Shown: in pieces, positions 32,844 through 44,947 of the stretch
Numbering within the stretch: position 1 is the first letter of the stretch
How the letters are laid out: each line of letters opens with the position of its first letter
Assembly (NCBI GenBank): GCA_019671135.1
Contig: JAHRHY010000022.1
Location: 1 to 64,000, forward strand
Length of the DNA stretch: 64,000 nt
Reading direction: 5' to 3'
Source of the DNA: Linnemannia hyalina
Taxonomy: Eukaryota; Mortierellomycota; Mortierellomycetes; Mortierellales; Mortierellaceae
Notes under the pieces: model-generated
What the model saw: the letters and a program-made list of their open reading frames with translations, nothing else
The model's database searches: none
What the model was told of the DNA's origin: nothing
Program-made: the position numbers and the translations under genes

Positions 32844-34690
32844 GGAAGAATCGCTCACGGTCTTAGTTGCTGCTTACCCCGGGCGGAGTGACATCGGATT
32901 CGATGCAATGTGATCATTGCGATCATTTCCTTTCAACAACGACACTCGCCGACAACACAGAGTACTACAGCACTGTTCAAAGTATCCCTTCCCACCATTG
33001 AGAGCAAATGAGCGACGGCATTTCCTCTTACATATCTTACACATCCTCTCCTTCCTTCCTCTTTCCTCTTGGCCCATGTCCCACGCTCACATACATACAC
33101 ACTTTAACTCGGTACACAATCATCCTCACTCTCTCTCTCTCTCTCTCTCTTTCTCACCGCATCGGTCCCATCGTATCATCACGCGGGCCGAAGACCATCC
33201 TCCTCCTTTCCTCTTTTTCGTTGCTTTATCTACCTACCTCTCAATTGATGCTACCCGAATCACTATTTGCCTTACCCCTGCTCTCTCTCTCTCTCTCTCT
33301 CTCTTCTCTTCCTCTTTTTCATTCATCTTATTCATCTTCGAAGTGTCCAAGACATCGCGCATCGACCTTCCACTTTGTTGTCCTCTGCTTCCTCTTTTCC
33401 TCCCACCCTGTTTGTTTCTCTCCAATAACCCTATCTGCCAAGAGATCATACCAACAAGGATATCCGGATTAATGGACAAACAGGAGCAAAACCGCCAAGC
33501 AATTGGAGTCAGGACAAATTGAAGGCTTGCAACTCTCCTCCTCTTTTAACTGAGACGAGAAAGTATGTTTGTTTGCTGATCAGATCAGGAATCATAGTGA
33601 AACAGGATTCGAGGGATGACGAAGAACATCAATCTTTACCAGCTACACTTTAACAATGGAGATCAGGTGTTAATGAGATGACTGAGATCTACTACTCCTA
33701 ACCATTCAACATTCCATGTCGATCTTGAATTCATCCATATGTGCGTCGTTACTATTATTTTGTTATTGTTGTGCTCGTTGCAAACAATCAGAGTTATTCA
33801 GACAAATAATAAAAGGCGGGGTCAATCGCCTTATTTGGCATTCCGCTCCGCTTTCCCTCCTGCCATGCAATGCTCTCTTTTCTCTCTAGTGCTGTTTTGT
33901 TCTTTGCAATCGAAAACACATAAACACACCCAACACATGTCATCTCAATCTCTTGCCATTCGATTAGGGTTCAGCCTGTACACTTTGGTGGGGAACAGAG
34001 ACAGGCACAGAGACGGGGTGATGAGAGGCAATTGGCACAGACTTCGCTTCCCGAGTCGGGCTCGGGTTATCTCTCTCTTCTCATTGCACTTTTTATTTAC
34101 TACTTGGCTACACCCAACAAATGCACATGTTGTAGATTCTTTTCAGTTTCCTCACTTTTCTGGCCTTAATAAACAAAGCGATAATAATATAATTGACAAT
34201 TGCTATTTTCACGCGTTTGAAAAAGAAACAGGGTTCCGTTCAAAGAAAGAACGTTTTGGCAGATGCACGTACAGTACATGTACACACACCCACCCGTCGG
34301 GCACGCATGTCATTCAATCAAACATCTTCATCGGTCTTGTTTCTCTGCTTATTTTTGTAATGGACTAGATCGTCGTTCGAAATAAAAGAAGGGGCATTAT
34401 TCACACGGATAGGAAATGAGATATGGGAAGAAAAGAAGGGGGATGGGGGGTCTTTTGTTCCTTTGGTGACTTGGACTTGCCCTAGATGTTGGGGCCTATC
34501 CACCATGTCACTTTTTGTCGCTAGTTTTTGTTGCAAAGATGACCTTTGTTCCCTTGAAAAGATATCCGCAGAAGGGAGAAAATCCCTTAAAAAGAATGGA
34601 ATCGCACCAGAAAGAAGTGGTGATAGATGCCTCAAACACAGAGAGGTGTGATAAAGAGGCATCAAGGGTTGGTTACAACCGTTGATTTTC
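32844..34690. other. Gene-free interval between citrate synthase and a CHK2-like kinase
   Basis: Two CT-dinucleotide runs (33128-33151 and 33281-33302) and pyrimidine-rich DNA fill 32900-33420. A 209-codon plus frame (33739-34368) lacks splice structure or a recognisable domain. I see nothing else that can be supported. Confidence 0.45.
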
Positions 34691-37600
34691 TTACCACGAC
34701 CCCTCGACGTTCTTGCTATTCGAGATATCAGGAACGGCTGCTGACCAATGGTTGTTGCTGGTCGCCGAAGACTCGCGACGGGAGTCAGAAAGACTCTTGT
34801 CACTCTCGAGGGACACGACCTTCTTCATCGCTGCTCTCTTGGCACGCGAACCGCCTATAATTAAGACACAACAACCACGTTACGAGAATTTTCTTCTTAA
34901 GTGATCACTCTCATTATCGTATCTTCTTGTAACCATGCATTCTGGGTCACCATAAAATATCATACAACCTAGTACTCTGAAATGCAGAACTGACAGACAG
35001 ACTTACCACTCTCCGTCTGCTCCTGCTGCTCAACCTGGCCTTGCGACCGCTTCACACCAGGGTTCAAATACACTGCCGCCTCCTGCTGGCGGGGTTGCAC
35101 AATTCTATCAAGGCCCTGGCACGACTTGAACCAGTGCTGCAAAACGTTCTCTCGGTACTTTGTGCGGAGCCAGGCTACATCCTTTTGAATCCACTGGGAC
35201 TCGAGGACATCTTCGGCAGTCCATCGCTTCTTGGGGTCGATGGTCAACAGGAATCGAATCAAGACTCGGGCCTCCACGCTGATCCCTGACCAGTACTTTG
35301 GAGGAAACTCGACCTCACTGTAAATAAGTATGTGCGACAACAAATGAAGGGTTCAAAGGGTTAAGATTAGATCATGATTGTGGATCGTAGAAAAGAATTA
35401 AGGGAGAGTTAAGATTGCGCACTGTCTCACTGCAAGGATTACGCCCATAGTACGTACCGGCGCATCTTGAGTCGCATGTTCTTTTCGTCCTCAGTGGCGT
35501 AGTTGGGAGTGAAAGGATGGGTGCCAGACAGGATCACATAGAAGGTGACCCCTAGACTCCAGCAGTCTGCTGCATACCCATACCCAGGTCCATTAGAGTG
35601 CTTCACGTCAAACACCTCTGGTGCCCTATGTGTGAATGGTACCAGAGGAGGCACAGTTGTTAATAGTGACATAGTTGATTGATTGCAAAGTACTAACAGT
35701 CCACAAGCAAGGGGTATTTACATGTAGGCAAACGTGCCGCACATGGTACCCATGACATTCTTGTCGCCGCACTCGCAAGCCATGCCAAAGTCGCTAAGCA
35801 AGACGCGAGGGTACTCTGCATTGGCCGTCAGCAGTATGTTCTCGGGCTTCAAATCTAGCATAGGAAAGGGTAATACAAGGAGGATTCGGGGTGTGTCAGC
35901 TCACATTAAACATTGCATCCTTGCGGTCGTTCACTTCTTGCTTCACATGTGGTCGGTTGGACGAAAATAATATATTTTTTTTAGTCTCACCTCGGTGAGA
36001 GATGCCCATGCTGTGGAGATGCTAGGTGGGAGAGAGGGATGAGGGACAGGGAAAGATGAAAATCGAGATTAAGACCAAGGCATCATCTATTTTCACATAA
36101 ACAGCTGAGAGGTAAGGGAAAAATTCAGATCTGAGAAACAGTACCATACCTGCAGGGCAATGAAGGCCTGGTAGGCCAAGAATTTGGCTTCGAGCTCTGG
36201 AATAGGTCCGTTCCTGACCAACCTGTCAAACAAGTCTCCGCCGCCCATCCTATTTGACCGTATGAAAGAGTCATCAGTTTGTGTTAGACTTTTCGTCAGG
36301 TGCGAAATGAAAGGAGATAGGTAACAGCGACAATATGAAGGGACAGAGGGTGGACGTTACAGTTGCATAAAGATGTAGATGTATCGTGATGTCTTTATGA
36401 CATCCACCACAGGGATGATGTTTGCCTAGAAGAGAGAAAAGTGGTGACCGTTAGCGAAGCATAAATAGAGCGTGCTGCCACCTCCAAATCAGAGAATATC
36501 GCGTACAGACAAGTCGAATCACTAACATGACGAAAGGTACGTAAGAGAGCGACTTCGTTCTCGATGTTAGTCCCACCAGAGTATTCCGGTTTACCATACC
36601 GGATCCTGTCCATGATTTTGACCGCGAGCTGCATGTTGGACTTGCGGTGGACCGCAAGGTTCACTCTCGCAAAGGTTCCTCTAGTAAGTAAAACGATGAA
36701 AGGGAACAGCATTATGTTAGCACTTGCCAAGCTTCCTGTCTTCATCAGATCAGAGCTTGTTCTTCGTAACTTACTTTCCCAGGGTCCGAGGCAGGATGCG
36801 ATATGTCTTTTCGACAATCTAGGAAGCATGTCGGTGGCTCAGGAGGCTTTAATCAGTCCAGCTGTTCACACAAAATCAAGCTCACACATTCCAGAGCAAA
36901 CGCTGTCACGAAAGAGAGAGAGAGTATAGGCTTACCCCGATGTCTGGATCGACGTGATCGAGCATGTCCTTGGCTAAGTCCTGGAACATATAGCCTATTA
37001 ACGTCATGGAAAGGAGAATTGGTTAGGGTTTTGTAGGCTCCGAGTTGCAATTACAAAGAAAGCTAATTTCATCCGGTGGTGGAAAAAGAAGCGTACGGTT
37101 ACTGTTCCTGAGAATGATTTTGTCGCCATGCGAGAGGATCACAGACTCGCCTCTGCCAATCTCAGCTCCGTTCCCTGTTGTTCAAAGCGTCATAGTTAGT
37201 TGTGGTGAAAGGTGTTGTTCTGTTGGATATCAAAATACTGTGAGGTCGAGATGGACATGATTGATCGAAGTGAGAACGTACAGTAGGTGCCGTTGAGGCT
37301 CAAGTCCTGGTAGTAGAAAAGTAAGAATGGGCAAAGGATCAGAAAGGTTGTTCTTGACTGGAGCCATGTTGTGGATCGACCATAGTATCCTAGGATAATG
37401 TCGTCGTACCTTGCACAAGACAAAACCCGCCGAGTTCTGTCGGGTGAGTGCACCAGAAGTGTATACAAAAGTTAGGATGATCAAATTACGCCACCAAATT
37501 TCTACATGCATACATCGAAGAACGTGCAGATGCGGGGCCTTACTGTCGAAAATTCACAGTGGCGGTTGGACACAACCTCCTCGGGAACAACAAGATCGCT

Positions 37601-38054
37601 GAAATGGGGCGTTAGCAACAACTTCTTAGTAACTTTCTTTACAAGTAATACTCATTGTGAAAGCAAAGCGTTATTCTCATTGTGACAGCGACAGTACCAA
37701 GTCTGATGCCTGCCGATGGTGACACCCTTGCCCTTGCGGATGACCAGACATGCTATTGATCGAGCATTGAGCGTTGATAACGAGAGAGAACAGAACGCTT
37801 TGGGTCAGTATTTGATGCAAAAAAGTGTGGGCCTGAGTACGCTTTATGAGCTATTGAGTAAGTCAAAATGGAGGTTGCTCCATACTTTCGAGTGTGGATG
37901 CATCGACGAGCCAGCCAGCAATAGAATCCATATCCGTGACTTTCGCTTCTTCTTGTGTCTGGGAGGATCCGTTCTCAAGAGCATGGTAGCTGGCAATTTT
38001 CAGAGTTGGCTGAGAGGGGTCGGGCAAAGACAAGTTAGTGTGTGGTGAAGGCAT
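34691..38054 (-). CDS. CHK2/Rad53-type checkpoint kinase (FHA + Ser/Thr kinase)
   Basis: A gene with about 14 short exons; the first are 38054-37886, 37752-37698 and one starting 37598. The N-terminus contains SQTQ, an SQ/TQ site for ATM/ATR-type kinases. An FHA domain follows: VIRKGKGVTIGRHQT, VVSNRHCEF, DLSLNGTY and GRGESVILSHGDKIILRN, with the phosphothreonine-binding GR, S-N-R-H and N-G-T all present. The kinase domain reads ILPRTLGKGTFARVNLAVHR, AVKIMDRIRYGKPEYS, SHRDLKPENILLTA, LLSDFGMACECG, MCGTFAYMAPEVFDV and WSLGVTFYVILSGTHPF. The C-terminus (KRSQGQVEQQEQTESG, then AKRAAMKK) is Lys/Arg-rich, suggesting nuclear localisation. Family knowledge gives a role in the DNA-damage and replication checkpoint. 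The ATG choice at 38054 fits the FHA spacing. Confidence 0.85.
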
Positions 38055-39014
38055 AGTGGGAACGTGTTGGTGGTTTTTGTACGAGGGCGAGCGAGTGTAG
38101 AGTGTAGGTGTTGGAGGTAAGAAAGAGAGGGTCGGAGTCCGGAGTGTACGAGGTGTGAGAGAACAAAAGGCAAGAGAACTCTGTCAACAAGTGTAGTTGT
38201 TGTTGTTGTTGTTGCAGAGGAGGTAGTGTTAATATTGGAGGACAAAGAGAGAAAGAGACGAGAAGATGAAGAAAGAGACGTTTCAAGAAAGGAGCTTCAG
38301 GGTGAACTTTTTCAAGTGATGGATCTTGGTGGCGCGTATTGAATAGACTCAATGTTCTGTTCATGACTAGAAAATAAGCTCAAACGAACCAGACACGAAC
38401 TTGGTTAACTACCATCTTACTAGGAAGGATACCTAGGGAAGAGAGGCAAGGTGAAATACCGTGGCGAGTGAGGCTGGAGGCCATGCATGGCTCATGGGCT
38501 TTTTCACTTGCTATATATTATTTTTTTTCTCCGCGGAGGAATTCTGTGCATGGACGCGTTTCTCTTGCACAGACAGTCATGTACCAACGTTATTTTATTT
38601 CCAGGGACTGGCGAGAGAGAGAGAGGAAGACGACAGACCGGGCTGCAGCAGGGCGGATGAGAGTGTCCGATCGGAGAGGGACAGAGGCTAAAAGAGTAAC
38701 TGAGGAAGTAAGAGAAGTAAGAAAGGGGTGGCGATGGACTCTTTCTACTAGTGTGGCATGCATGTGTACCACTCACTTTTCATTATGATCTTTCTGTGTG
38801 TGTGTGTGCTCAGGGCGTTCATTCAAAACAATGACAGCAACAACAATAAGTAATACCTCGAATGTGCATCTTTTCTCTCTTTCTCCTTCATTCTTCCGCT
38901 TCTCACGCTCTTTTTTTTTCCCTCCCTTTTTCATACTTTTTTTTTTTTTTTTTTTTCTTTCCTTGCCATTGCATCTCACTCCTTCACCCTCTGCATCCCC
39001 TTCTCCGCTTCTCA
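38055..39014. other. Divergent promoter region between two kinases
   Basis: It holds a (GTT)n run at 38196-38214, GA-rich blocks, and a 16-nt T run (38938-38954) just before the plus-strand gene. No further gene is supported. Confidence 0.5.
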
Positions 39015-41554
39015 ATGCACGTCGTCACGAAACAGTCTCCGCGGACAAAGAACGCGCCGGCACCCTCAGATGGAGAAGCAGAGTCCGATACTTCCGCTCC
39101 CACCATCAACACTTCCTCTGAACAAGACGGCCCTGTCTGGAGAGACCCCCTCGAGAACCCCTCATTCATCACCACAAGTCCAACAACAACAATGTCGCAA
39201 GATGACCTCTACTCAAACTCATTCTCCATGGTCCTCCAGTCATCCTTGCCCCTCACAGACAGACGGTCGTTTGCCTCCCAGCTCGAGGCCTCCCTTCTCG
39301 CGTCCAACTTGACTGCGGCTACTACCACTCTGAACTCGGTCGCCTCTTTTTCGTTGTCGTCGCAATACCTCAGGAGTACTATCGGCAACAACGACGTGAC
39401 GACGACCAGTACTACTGAGAGCGACAGCAAGGAGGACAGCAAAGGAGACCTTCACAGTGAAGAGACCATGATTACAGCTTCAGTCCCTTCAAATAGCAGT
39501 GATACAGCTGAAGAAGATGAAAATAGCAGGACATCGACAGATAAACCAAGACACCACCACGCCCACTCACACTCTCACACTCACTCGAGGGACAGCTCCG
39601 TACACAGCCCACCGCCTATTGTTAAGGAAACCCTGGACGCCTGTGTCACCGTATCACCAACTGGTATGCTTCAAGTGAAGCAGTACGAACTCAGACGGAT
39701 CATTGGACAAGGAGCCTTTGGCATTGTCAATCTAGGTGTCGATGTCAACACGGGGATCAAATATGTAAGCTTGTTTGTTTGTTTGTGTTCTTTTTTTCAT
39801 CAGAACTTGAGATGGCGTCAAGGTCCACTCGGAGCTGCTCACAACCACGTTTCTGATACAGTCATTGGTTTCACTTTACTCTACGTGTGTTGCGATGGAT
39901 CTAGGCTGTCAAAGAGTTTAGTAAAGCAAAGCTTCGAAAAAAGGACCGTCAGAACCTTTTCAGGCTCGGACACCGTGGCAGAGGACCCGGCCGACGTGGA
40001 CCCACCGTTCAAGCCGAGCAGGAGAGGTCGCCCCTGGATTTGATTCGAGGGGAGATCGCCATCTTGAAAAAGTTGAACCACATCAACATTGTCAAGCTGT
40101 ACGAGGTTCTGGATGTCGCTGCCGAAGACTCGATGTACATGGGTACGTTCTGTTCTGTCAACATGGCGTCATTTTGGATTATTGGACGACGAGAGTTTTG
40201 CTCACAGAATTGAACGACATAATTGTTTCGCCACCATATCTTGCGCCATACTAATTCCCATTCCTCTTGTTGACGATATAGTTTTCGAGCTCTGTGAACT
40301 GGGCGCGTTGACGGAGGTCACTGTCGGAGACAAACTGGGCAAGATATTCACGGACAGCGAGTGTCGAGATGTCTTCCAGCAGATGGTCCTAGGCATTGAG
40401 TATCGTAAGTTTGATTATTCCTAAATGACATTTTGACGAGCGCCACCTTTTAACGCCACTGCTCTTTCTGCTCTTTTGGTCAAGTTTTCTCACAACATAC
40501 CTTTTCTATTCCACTCCGACTCCAAATAATGCATAGTTCATGAGCACGATATTGTTCACAGAGATATCAAGCCGGATAATCTCTTGCGCTCAGCAGATGG
40601 AACTTTGAAAATTGTTGATTTTGGAGTTTCGGAAATGTTCACCAAGAAGGGCGACGATACGATTAAAAAATCAGCCGGGTCCCCAGCGTTTATGGCACCT
40701 GAGCTCTGTCGCAGCCACGGGGAAGTCTCAGGCAAGCCCACGGATCTTTGGTCGATGGGTATCACGCTGTTCTGTATTCGTTACGGACGATTGCCGTTCA
40801 AGTCCGGGACGAGTCTTGAGCTTCAAAAGATGATCAACGAGAATGAACCAGATTTGGGTGATGAGCAGGATCCACGGTTCAGGACAACGATAACTAAATT
40901 GCTGGAGAAGGATCCATCCAAGCGTATCACCCTTGACGAGTTGAGGGTAAGAGAAGGATGTTTGCATTTAATTCGCGGTCAATTTTTGTTCCGAGGGCTG
41001 TAGGCTGACCCATGTCATTCCTATTTTTTTACACCCTATTTTCTTTGAACCATAGAATGATCCGTGGCTGACCGATGACGGTCTCGTACCATTGATTTCC
41101 AAGGACGAAAACACTCAGAATGCTGTTCTGGAGGTCACTGAGGATGATTTGAGAGGAGCTGTCCAACAACTCAATGGCCTCTTCCGTGTGGTAAGGGTCA
41201 CTGCGTCATATGTGTAGTTAATACGTCTTGATGTGTGCATGTATCCGAGGGTTCATTGTGCCCAGTTGCTCACAACATCCCCTCCCTTGGTAATGAATAA
41301 TGTAGCTCAAGGCAGTGTACAAGTTCAAGCAGTTGCGAAAGAGTCCATCGTCTAGGGCATCGTCGCGCGACAGACGTGAGATGGCAGCAGAAGAGCCATC
41401 AGACCGTTCACTCTCCCCACCACTTATCGACAGTCCACCATCAGAACCTGTCAACGATATCTTTAAGCCCGTTGAGAAAATCTCAGACAGTCTGTTGGCT
41501 AAAATTGACGCCCTGATCGTTCAAGGGGATTCCGAGATGGAGAATGATGATTAG
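39015..41554 (+). CDS. CaMKK/SNF1-activating (Ssp1/Sak1-like) protein kinase
   Basis: Exons 39015-39764, 39905-40142, 40283-40404 (or from 40282), 40537-40946, 41056-41190 and 41306-41554 give 634 residues. The first 215 are Ser/Thr/Asp-rich and disordered, with a His-rich patch. The kinase domain follows: QYELRRIIGQGAFGIVNLGV, AVKEFSKAKLRKKDR, then a basic Gly/Pro/Arg insertion (HRGRGPGRRGP) where CaMKKs carry their 'RP insert'. Next come HDIVHRDIKPDNLL, IVDFGVSEMFTKKGDD, SAGSPAFMAPEL and SMGITLFCIRYGRLPF. DFGVSEMF and SPAFMAPEL are the CaMKK/LKB1-type activation-loop wording. Family members phosphorylate the T-loop of AMPK/SNF1 kinases. An upstream in-frame ATG at 38862 lies in pyrimidine-rich leader and is less likely. 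Confidence 0.85.
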
Positions 41555-41936
41555 AGCGTCTCGAAATTGTCGCCGCCTTTCGCGGTCGCTAGTTGCTGGT
41601 CAGCAGGAAAAGGGGTGTAACGCGTCAGGAACGTGTCGCCCAGGCTGGCAAGCGAGACTTGGGTCTGGAGAAGGACGGGAGCAATTGACATACATATTGG
41701 CGACATTGCGGAGTCTCTCGTACTTGCTTGTTTGTACCATAATACCATTCATTCATTTAGTTTCATCAGTTCTGACATATTGCAGATGTTTTAAAGCCAT
41801 CTTCACTCAATGCGCCAACCACCTTGTTTCATTGAAATATGTAGATATGAAAGGTTTATGATACAAAAATAGTTATGTGATCTGCTGAATATTGAGGTTT
41901 AGTGTTGTTATCGACGCCCTTTGAACAAAGGAGTTC

Positions 41937-44156
41937 TTAGTACAAGACGCGGGTGACAATGTTGGTGGGGGTCTCACTGACACGACGGTAGATATCCTGG
42001 ATCTGCTCGGGGGTGACGTCCGAGATATCGGCCATAAGGTAAGCGATCTTACCCTTGGAATCCGAGAACTGCTTGTCGACGTTGTGGTCCGCGAGAATGT
42101 TTGTGATCCTGAGCAAGACTCCAGGGACGTTGGCGTGGGTGTAGCAGAGACGGATCGAGTTCTCCTCGTCACGAATGGCACGGAGGTCGACCTCGGGGAA
42201 GTTGACGGCGCCGATCGAGGTACCGTTGTTGATGAACTTGATCAAGGCCTGGGAGACCTCGACACCGATCATCGACTGGGCCTCCTCGGTCGAGCCTCCA
42301 ATGTGGGGGGTGAGAAGGGTGTTGGGGCATCCGATGAGTTCAGACTCAAAAAACTTTCCGTTGGCGGCGGGTTCCTTGGGGAACACATCGACGGCGGCGC
42401 CGCCAATGTGTCCGGAACGGAGGGCCTTTGCGAGGGCAGAGATCTGGACGATAGTTCCGCGGGAGGCGTTGATGAGGAAGGAGCCCTGCTTCATCTTGTA
42501 GAGTTCGTGTTCGCCAATCATGTTCTTTGTTTCCTCGGTCTCGGGGACGTGAAGGGTGACAAAGTCCGAGTTCTCAAGGAGCTCATCGAGGGAGCCGACC
42601 TGCTTTGAGGTGCCCAGGGGCATCAGGGGGACGACGTCGTGGAATAAGACGCGCATGCCCATTGACTCTGCGAGGACTGACAGCTGCGATCCGATGTGTC
42701 CATAGCCAATAATTCCTATTGGTGCAAAGGTTATCAGAAAGAAAAAAGATATTAATTGTGCTGTTGCTTTTTTTCCCTTTGTTTTGTTTAGCATTTGGCA
42801 CATAAAAATATGAAAGCGAGATGAACGGGGGATGGTAGATGCTGCTATTGTGCATAATGCGTTCCAGAACTGTCCGTGTCATCATATGTCGATCTTGTTT
42901 TCATTGCTTTGTTGGTCATAGACATGAAGAAAGAGATAAGAGTGATAAGGACCGCTCACTTCCACACTGCTCATGTCCGTCTTTACTTATTGTAGCCCCC
43001 CCTTTTTTTTTCTCGTTCCCGCTCTCCTTCTTACGTCTTGTGGCGGACGTTCGCGTTTGTTGCTTCTTCTTTTTCCACGTCGAAAGAAATGCAAGATGCC
43101 GAATTGCAACAAAAAGAACTTTTTCAGGTTCCGACGATGAGTCGTGACTAACTCCTCCTCTCTTCTCCATGGTTGGCTGGACCCTCACTGAGTATCTGGT
43201 TCGAGTTGGATGTGCGGGCATCAATCAGGGTAGCTTTTGGCCGATTCGTCGAAAGAAGGGTCTGGCCCTTCCTTTTTATCTCTTCCCGGATCCATGGCAT
43301 CGAAAACAAAATGTCTTATTCTAGATGGCAAAAGATAAAAAAAAACTTACCGAGAGTCTTGCCACGGATCTCGTAGCAGTTAGCCGAGACCTTAGACCAG
43401 ATACCCTGGTGCATCTCGTTGTTGCGATCACCCAACTGACGAGACAAGAGGACAATCTCAGCAATGACCAACTCGGCGACAGATCTCGAGTTGGAGAAGG
43501 GCGAGTTGAAGACGGCGATACCCTTGGAAGCAGCGTGCTCGAGATCGACCTGGTTGGTGCCGATGCAGAAACATCCAATGACGCCCAACTTCTCAGCCGC
43601 ATCCAGAACCTTCTTGGTCAGCTTGGTCTTGGAGCGGATACCCACACAGTGGACATCCTTGATCTTTTCAATCAACACATCCTCAGCCAATGCCTTGGCG
43701 TGTGTCTCGACCTAAGAGAGTGAAGGTCGTTGTTGTGATATTCCATATAATGAGGAGTTAGCAAACAGTGATTTCCTGTAAGAGAAAAGCAAGTAGCAAA
43801 ACGTGAGCATGAATTGATACCTGGTAGCCTTGGTCCTGGAGAGCGCGGACGGCGGTCTCGTTGACGTTCTCAAGCAAGAGGATCTTGATGTTGGCGGTGT
43901 TGAAGGGCTTGAGGATCTTTGCCCGGGTAGAACCTCCAAAGGAACCCTGACGCTCACGGCCACGGGTCTCAGCTCCGGGGGTATTGGGAGCATTGGAGGT
44001 GGTGTTGGGAGCAGCAGGAGCAGCAGCTACGCTGGTACCCTGAGGAGCAGTAGGGGTGTTCATGACGCTGGTGGGCATAACTCTTGCGGTCGAAGGAGTG
44101 GAAGGGGCACGCTGTTGCTGGGAGACTGAAGGAGGTGAAGAGGGGGCGAATGACAT
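41937..44156 (-). CDS. SER3: D-3-phosphoglycerate dehydrogenase
   Basis: Exons 44156-43821, 43711-43351 and 42715-41937 give 491 residues. It oxidises 3-phosphoglycerate with NAD as the first step of serine synthesis. A Pro/Thr/Ala-rich N-terminal extension of about 75 residues precedes ILKPFNTANIKILLLENVNE. Then come the NAD-binding GIIGYGHIGSQLSVLAESMG, FVTLHVPETEETKNMIGEHE, catalytic Arg in LINASRGTIVQ, Glu/His in PNTLLTPHIGGSTEEAQSM, and a C-terminal ACT domain (NVPGVLLRITNILADHNVD) that usually gives serine feedback. Intron 2 is 635 bp, several times the local norm. A TATA-like cacataaatac lies about 120 bp upstream. Residue style agrees with yeast Ser3/Ser33. Confidence 0.95.
42716..43350 (-). 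other. Long second intron of the phosphoglycerate dehydrogenase gene
   Basis: It has clean borders (gtaagt ... ccaatag, minus) but is 635 bp long. It contains several blocks of mixed composition, including a run of C/T near 42998-43014. No open frame of interest or confident intronic RNA was found. It could host a small RNA or an old insertion. Confidence 0.5.
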
Positions 44157-44276
44157 TTCTTTACTTCGGAAAATACGAAGGTTGTCTGTGAGATTGCGGA
44201 AGTGGGTGAGTTGGGTTGGAGGGAGGAGTGAGATGGAGAACTGAAGAAGAGATGGAAAAGGGATGGAGTCACGGAA

Positions 44277-44287
44277 GTATTTATGTG
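44277..44287 (-). promoter_or_regulatory. TATA-like box of phosphoglycerate dehydrogenase gene
   Basis: On the minus strand cacataaatac lies 121 bp before the ATG at 44156, with a pyrimidine-rich leader between. Confidence 0.4.
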
Positions 44288-44947
44288 AGAATTGAGGGCT
44301 GGCTTGAGTCACGCAGGGAGAGAATGCAACTTGCTCACAATAAGCATATGCTGCCTGCTGCAACTGCTTTCTTAGCGTGTGGAGAGAGTAGGAGAGAGGG
44401 AGTCTAGCCCGCTTGTCAACATGGTTTTGGTGCTCTTCTACAAGCAGTCGATCTTATCTCCTGCCTTCCTTCTGCTGTGCGACTGATGCCATCCATCACT
44501 ACTCTATCTCCTCTACTGTACTTTGTTTGTTGACAAGGCCAAATGCTCAGGGAAACACAAGGAGAGAGAGAGGGTGTGCCTACCCTTTCTTTTTCTTCGA
44601 CAAAGCGGATAGTTTTTCTGAGATAAGAAGGTGCTCCAATGGCAAGCAGCTTTCGATCGATGACTGAGCCCTTTTCTTTCCTTCAATCTGTTCGAAACTT
44701 GTGCATAGAAAGTGCCTATTTCAACTTTTGTTGATGTGACTGGCAATTGGGCTGGATCGATGCAAGCCACATGCACACTCCTCCACCCTTTCACTCCCTC
44801 CGTCGCGTTTATTCTTTTCTTCAGACATCTCTCACGCCGGACAAGACGCATGTCCAAAAGGAATCAGCTGTCGAACTAAAGGAACAGGAACCAGGAACAA
44901 CAACAACGACAACACTCAAAAAAAAAAAAACTCTTACCAACATATAA

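Noticed and set aside
33739..34368. 209-codon plus-strand frame
   Set aside because: AT-rich interval, no recognisable motif, no matching splice structure.
43195..43225. ggttcgag as a tRNA B box in the long intron
   Set aside because: No matching A box, acceptor stem or cloverleaf could be folded around it.
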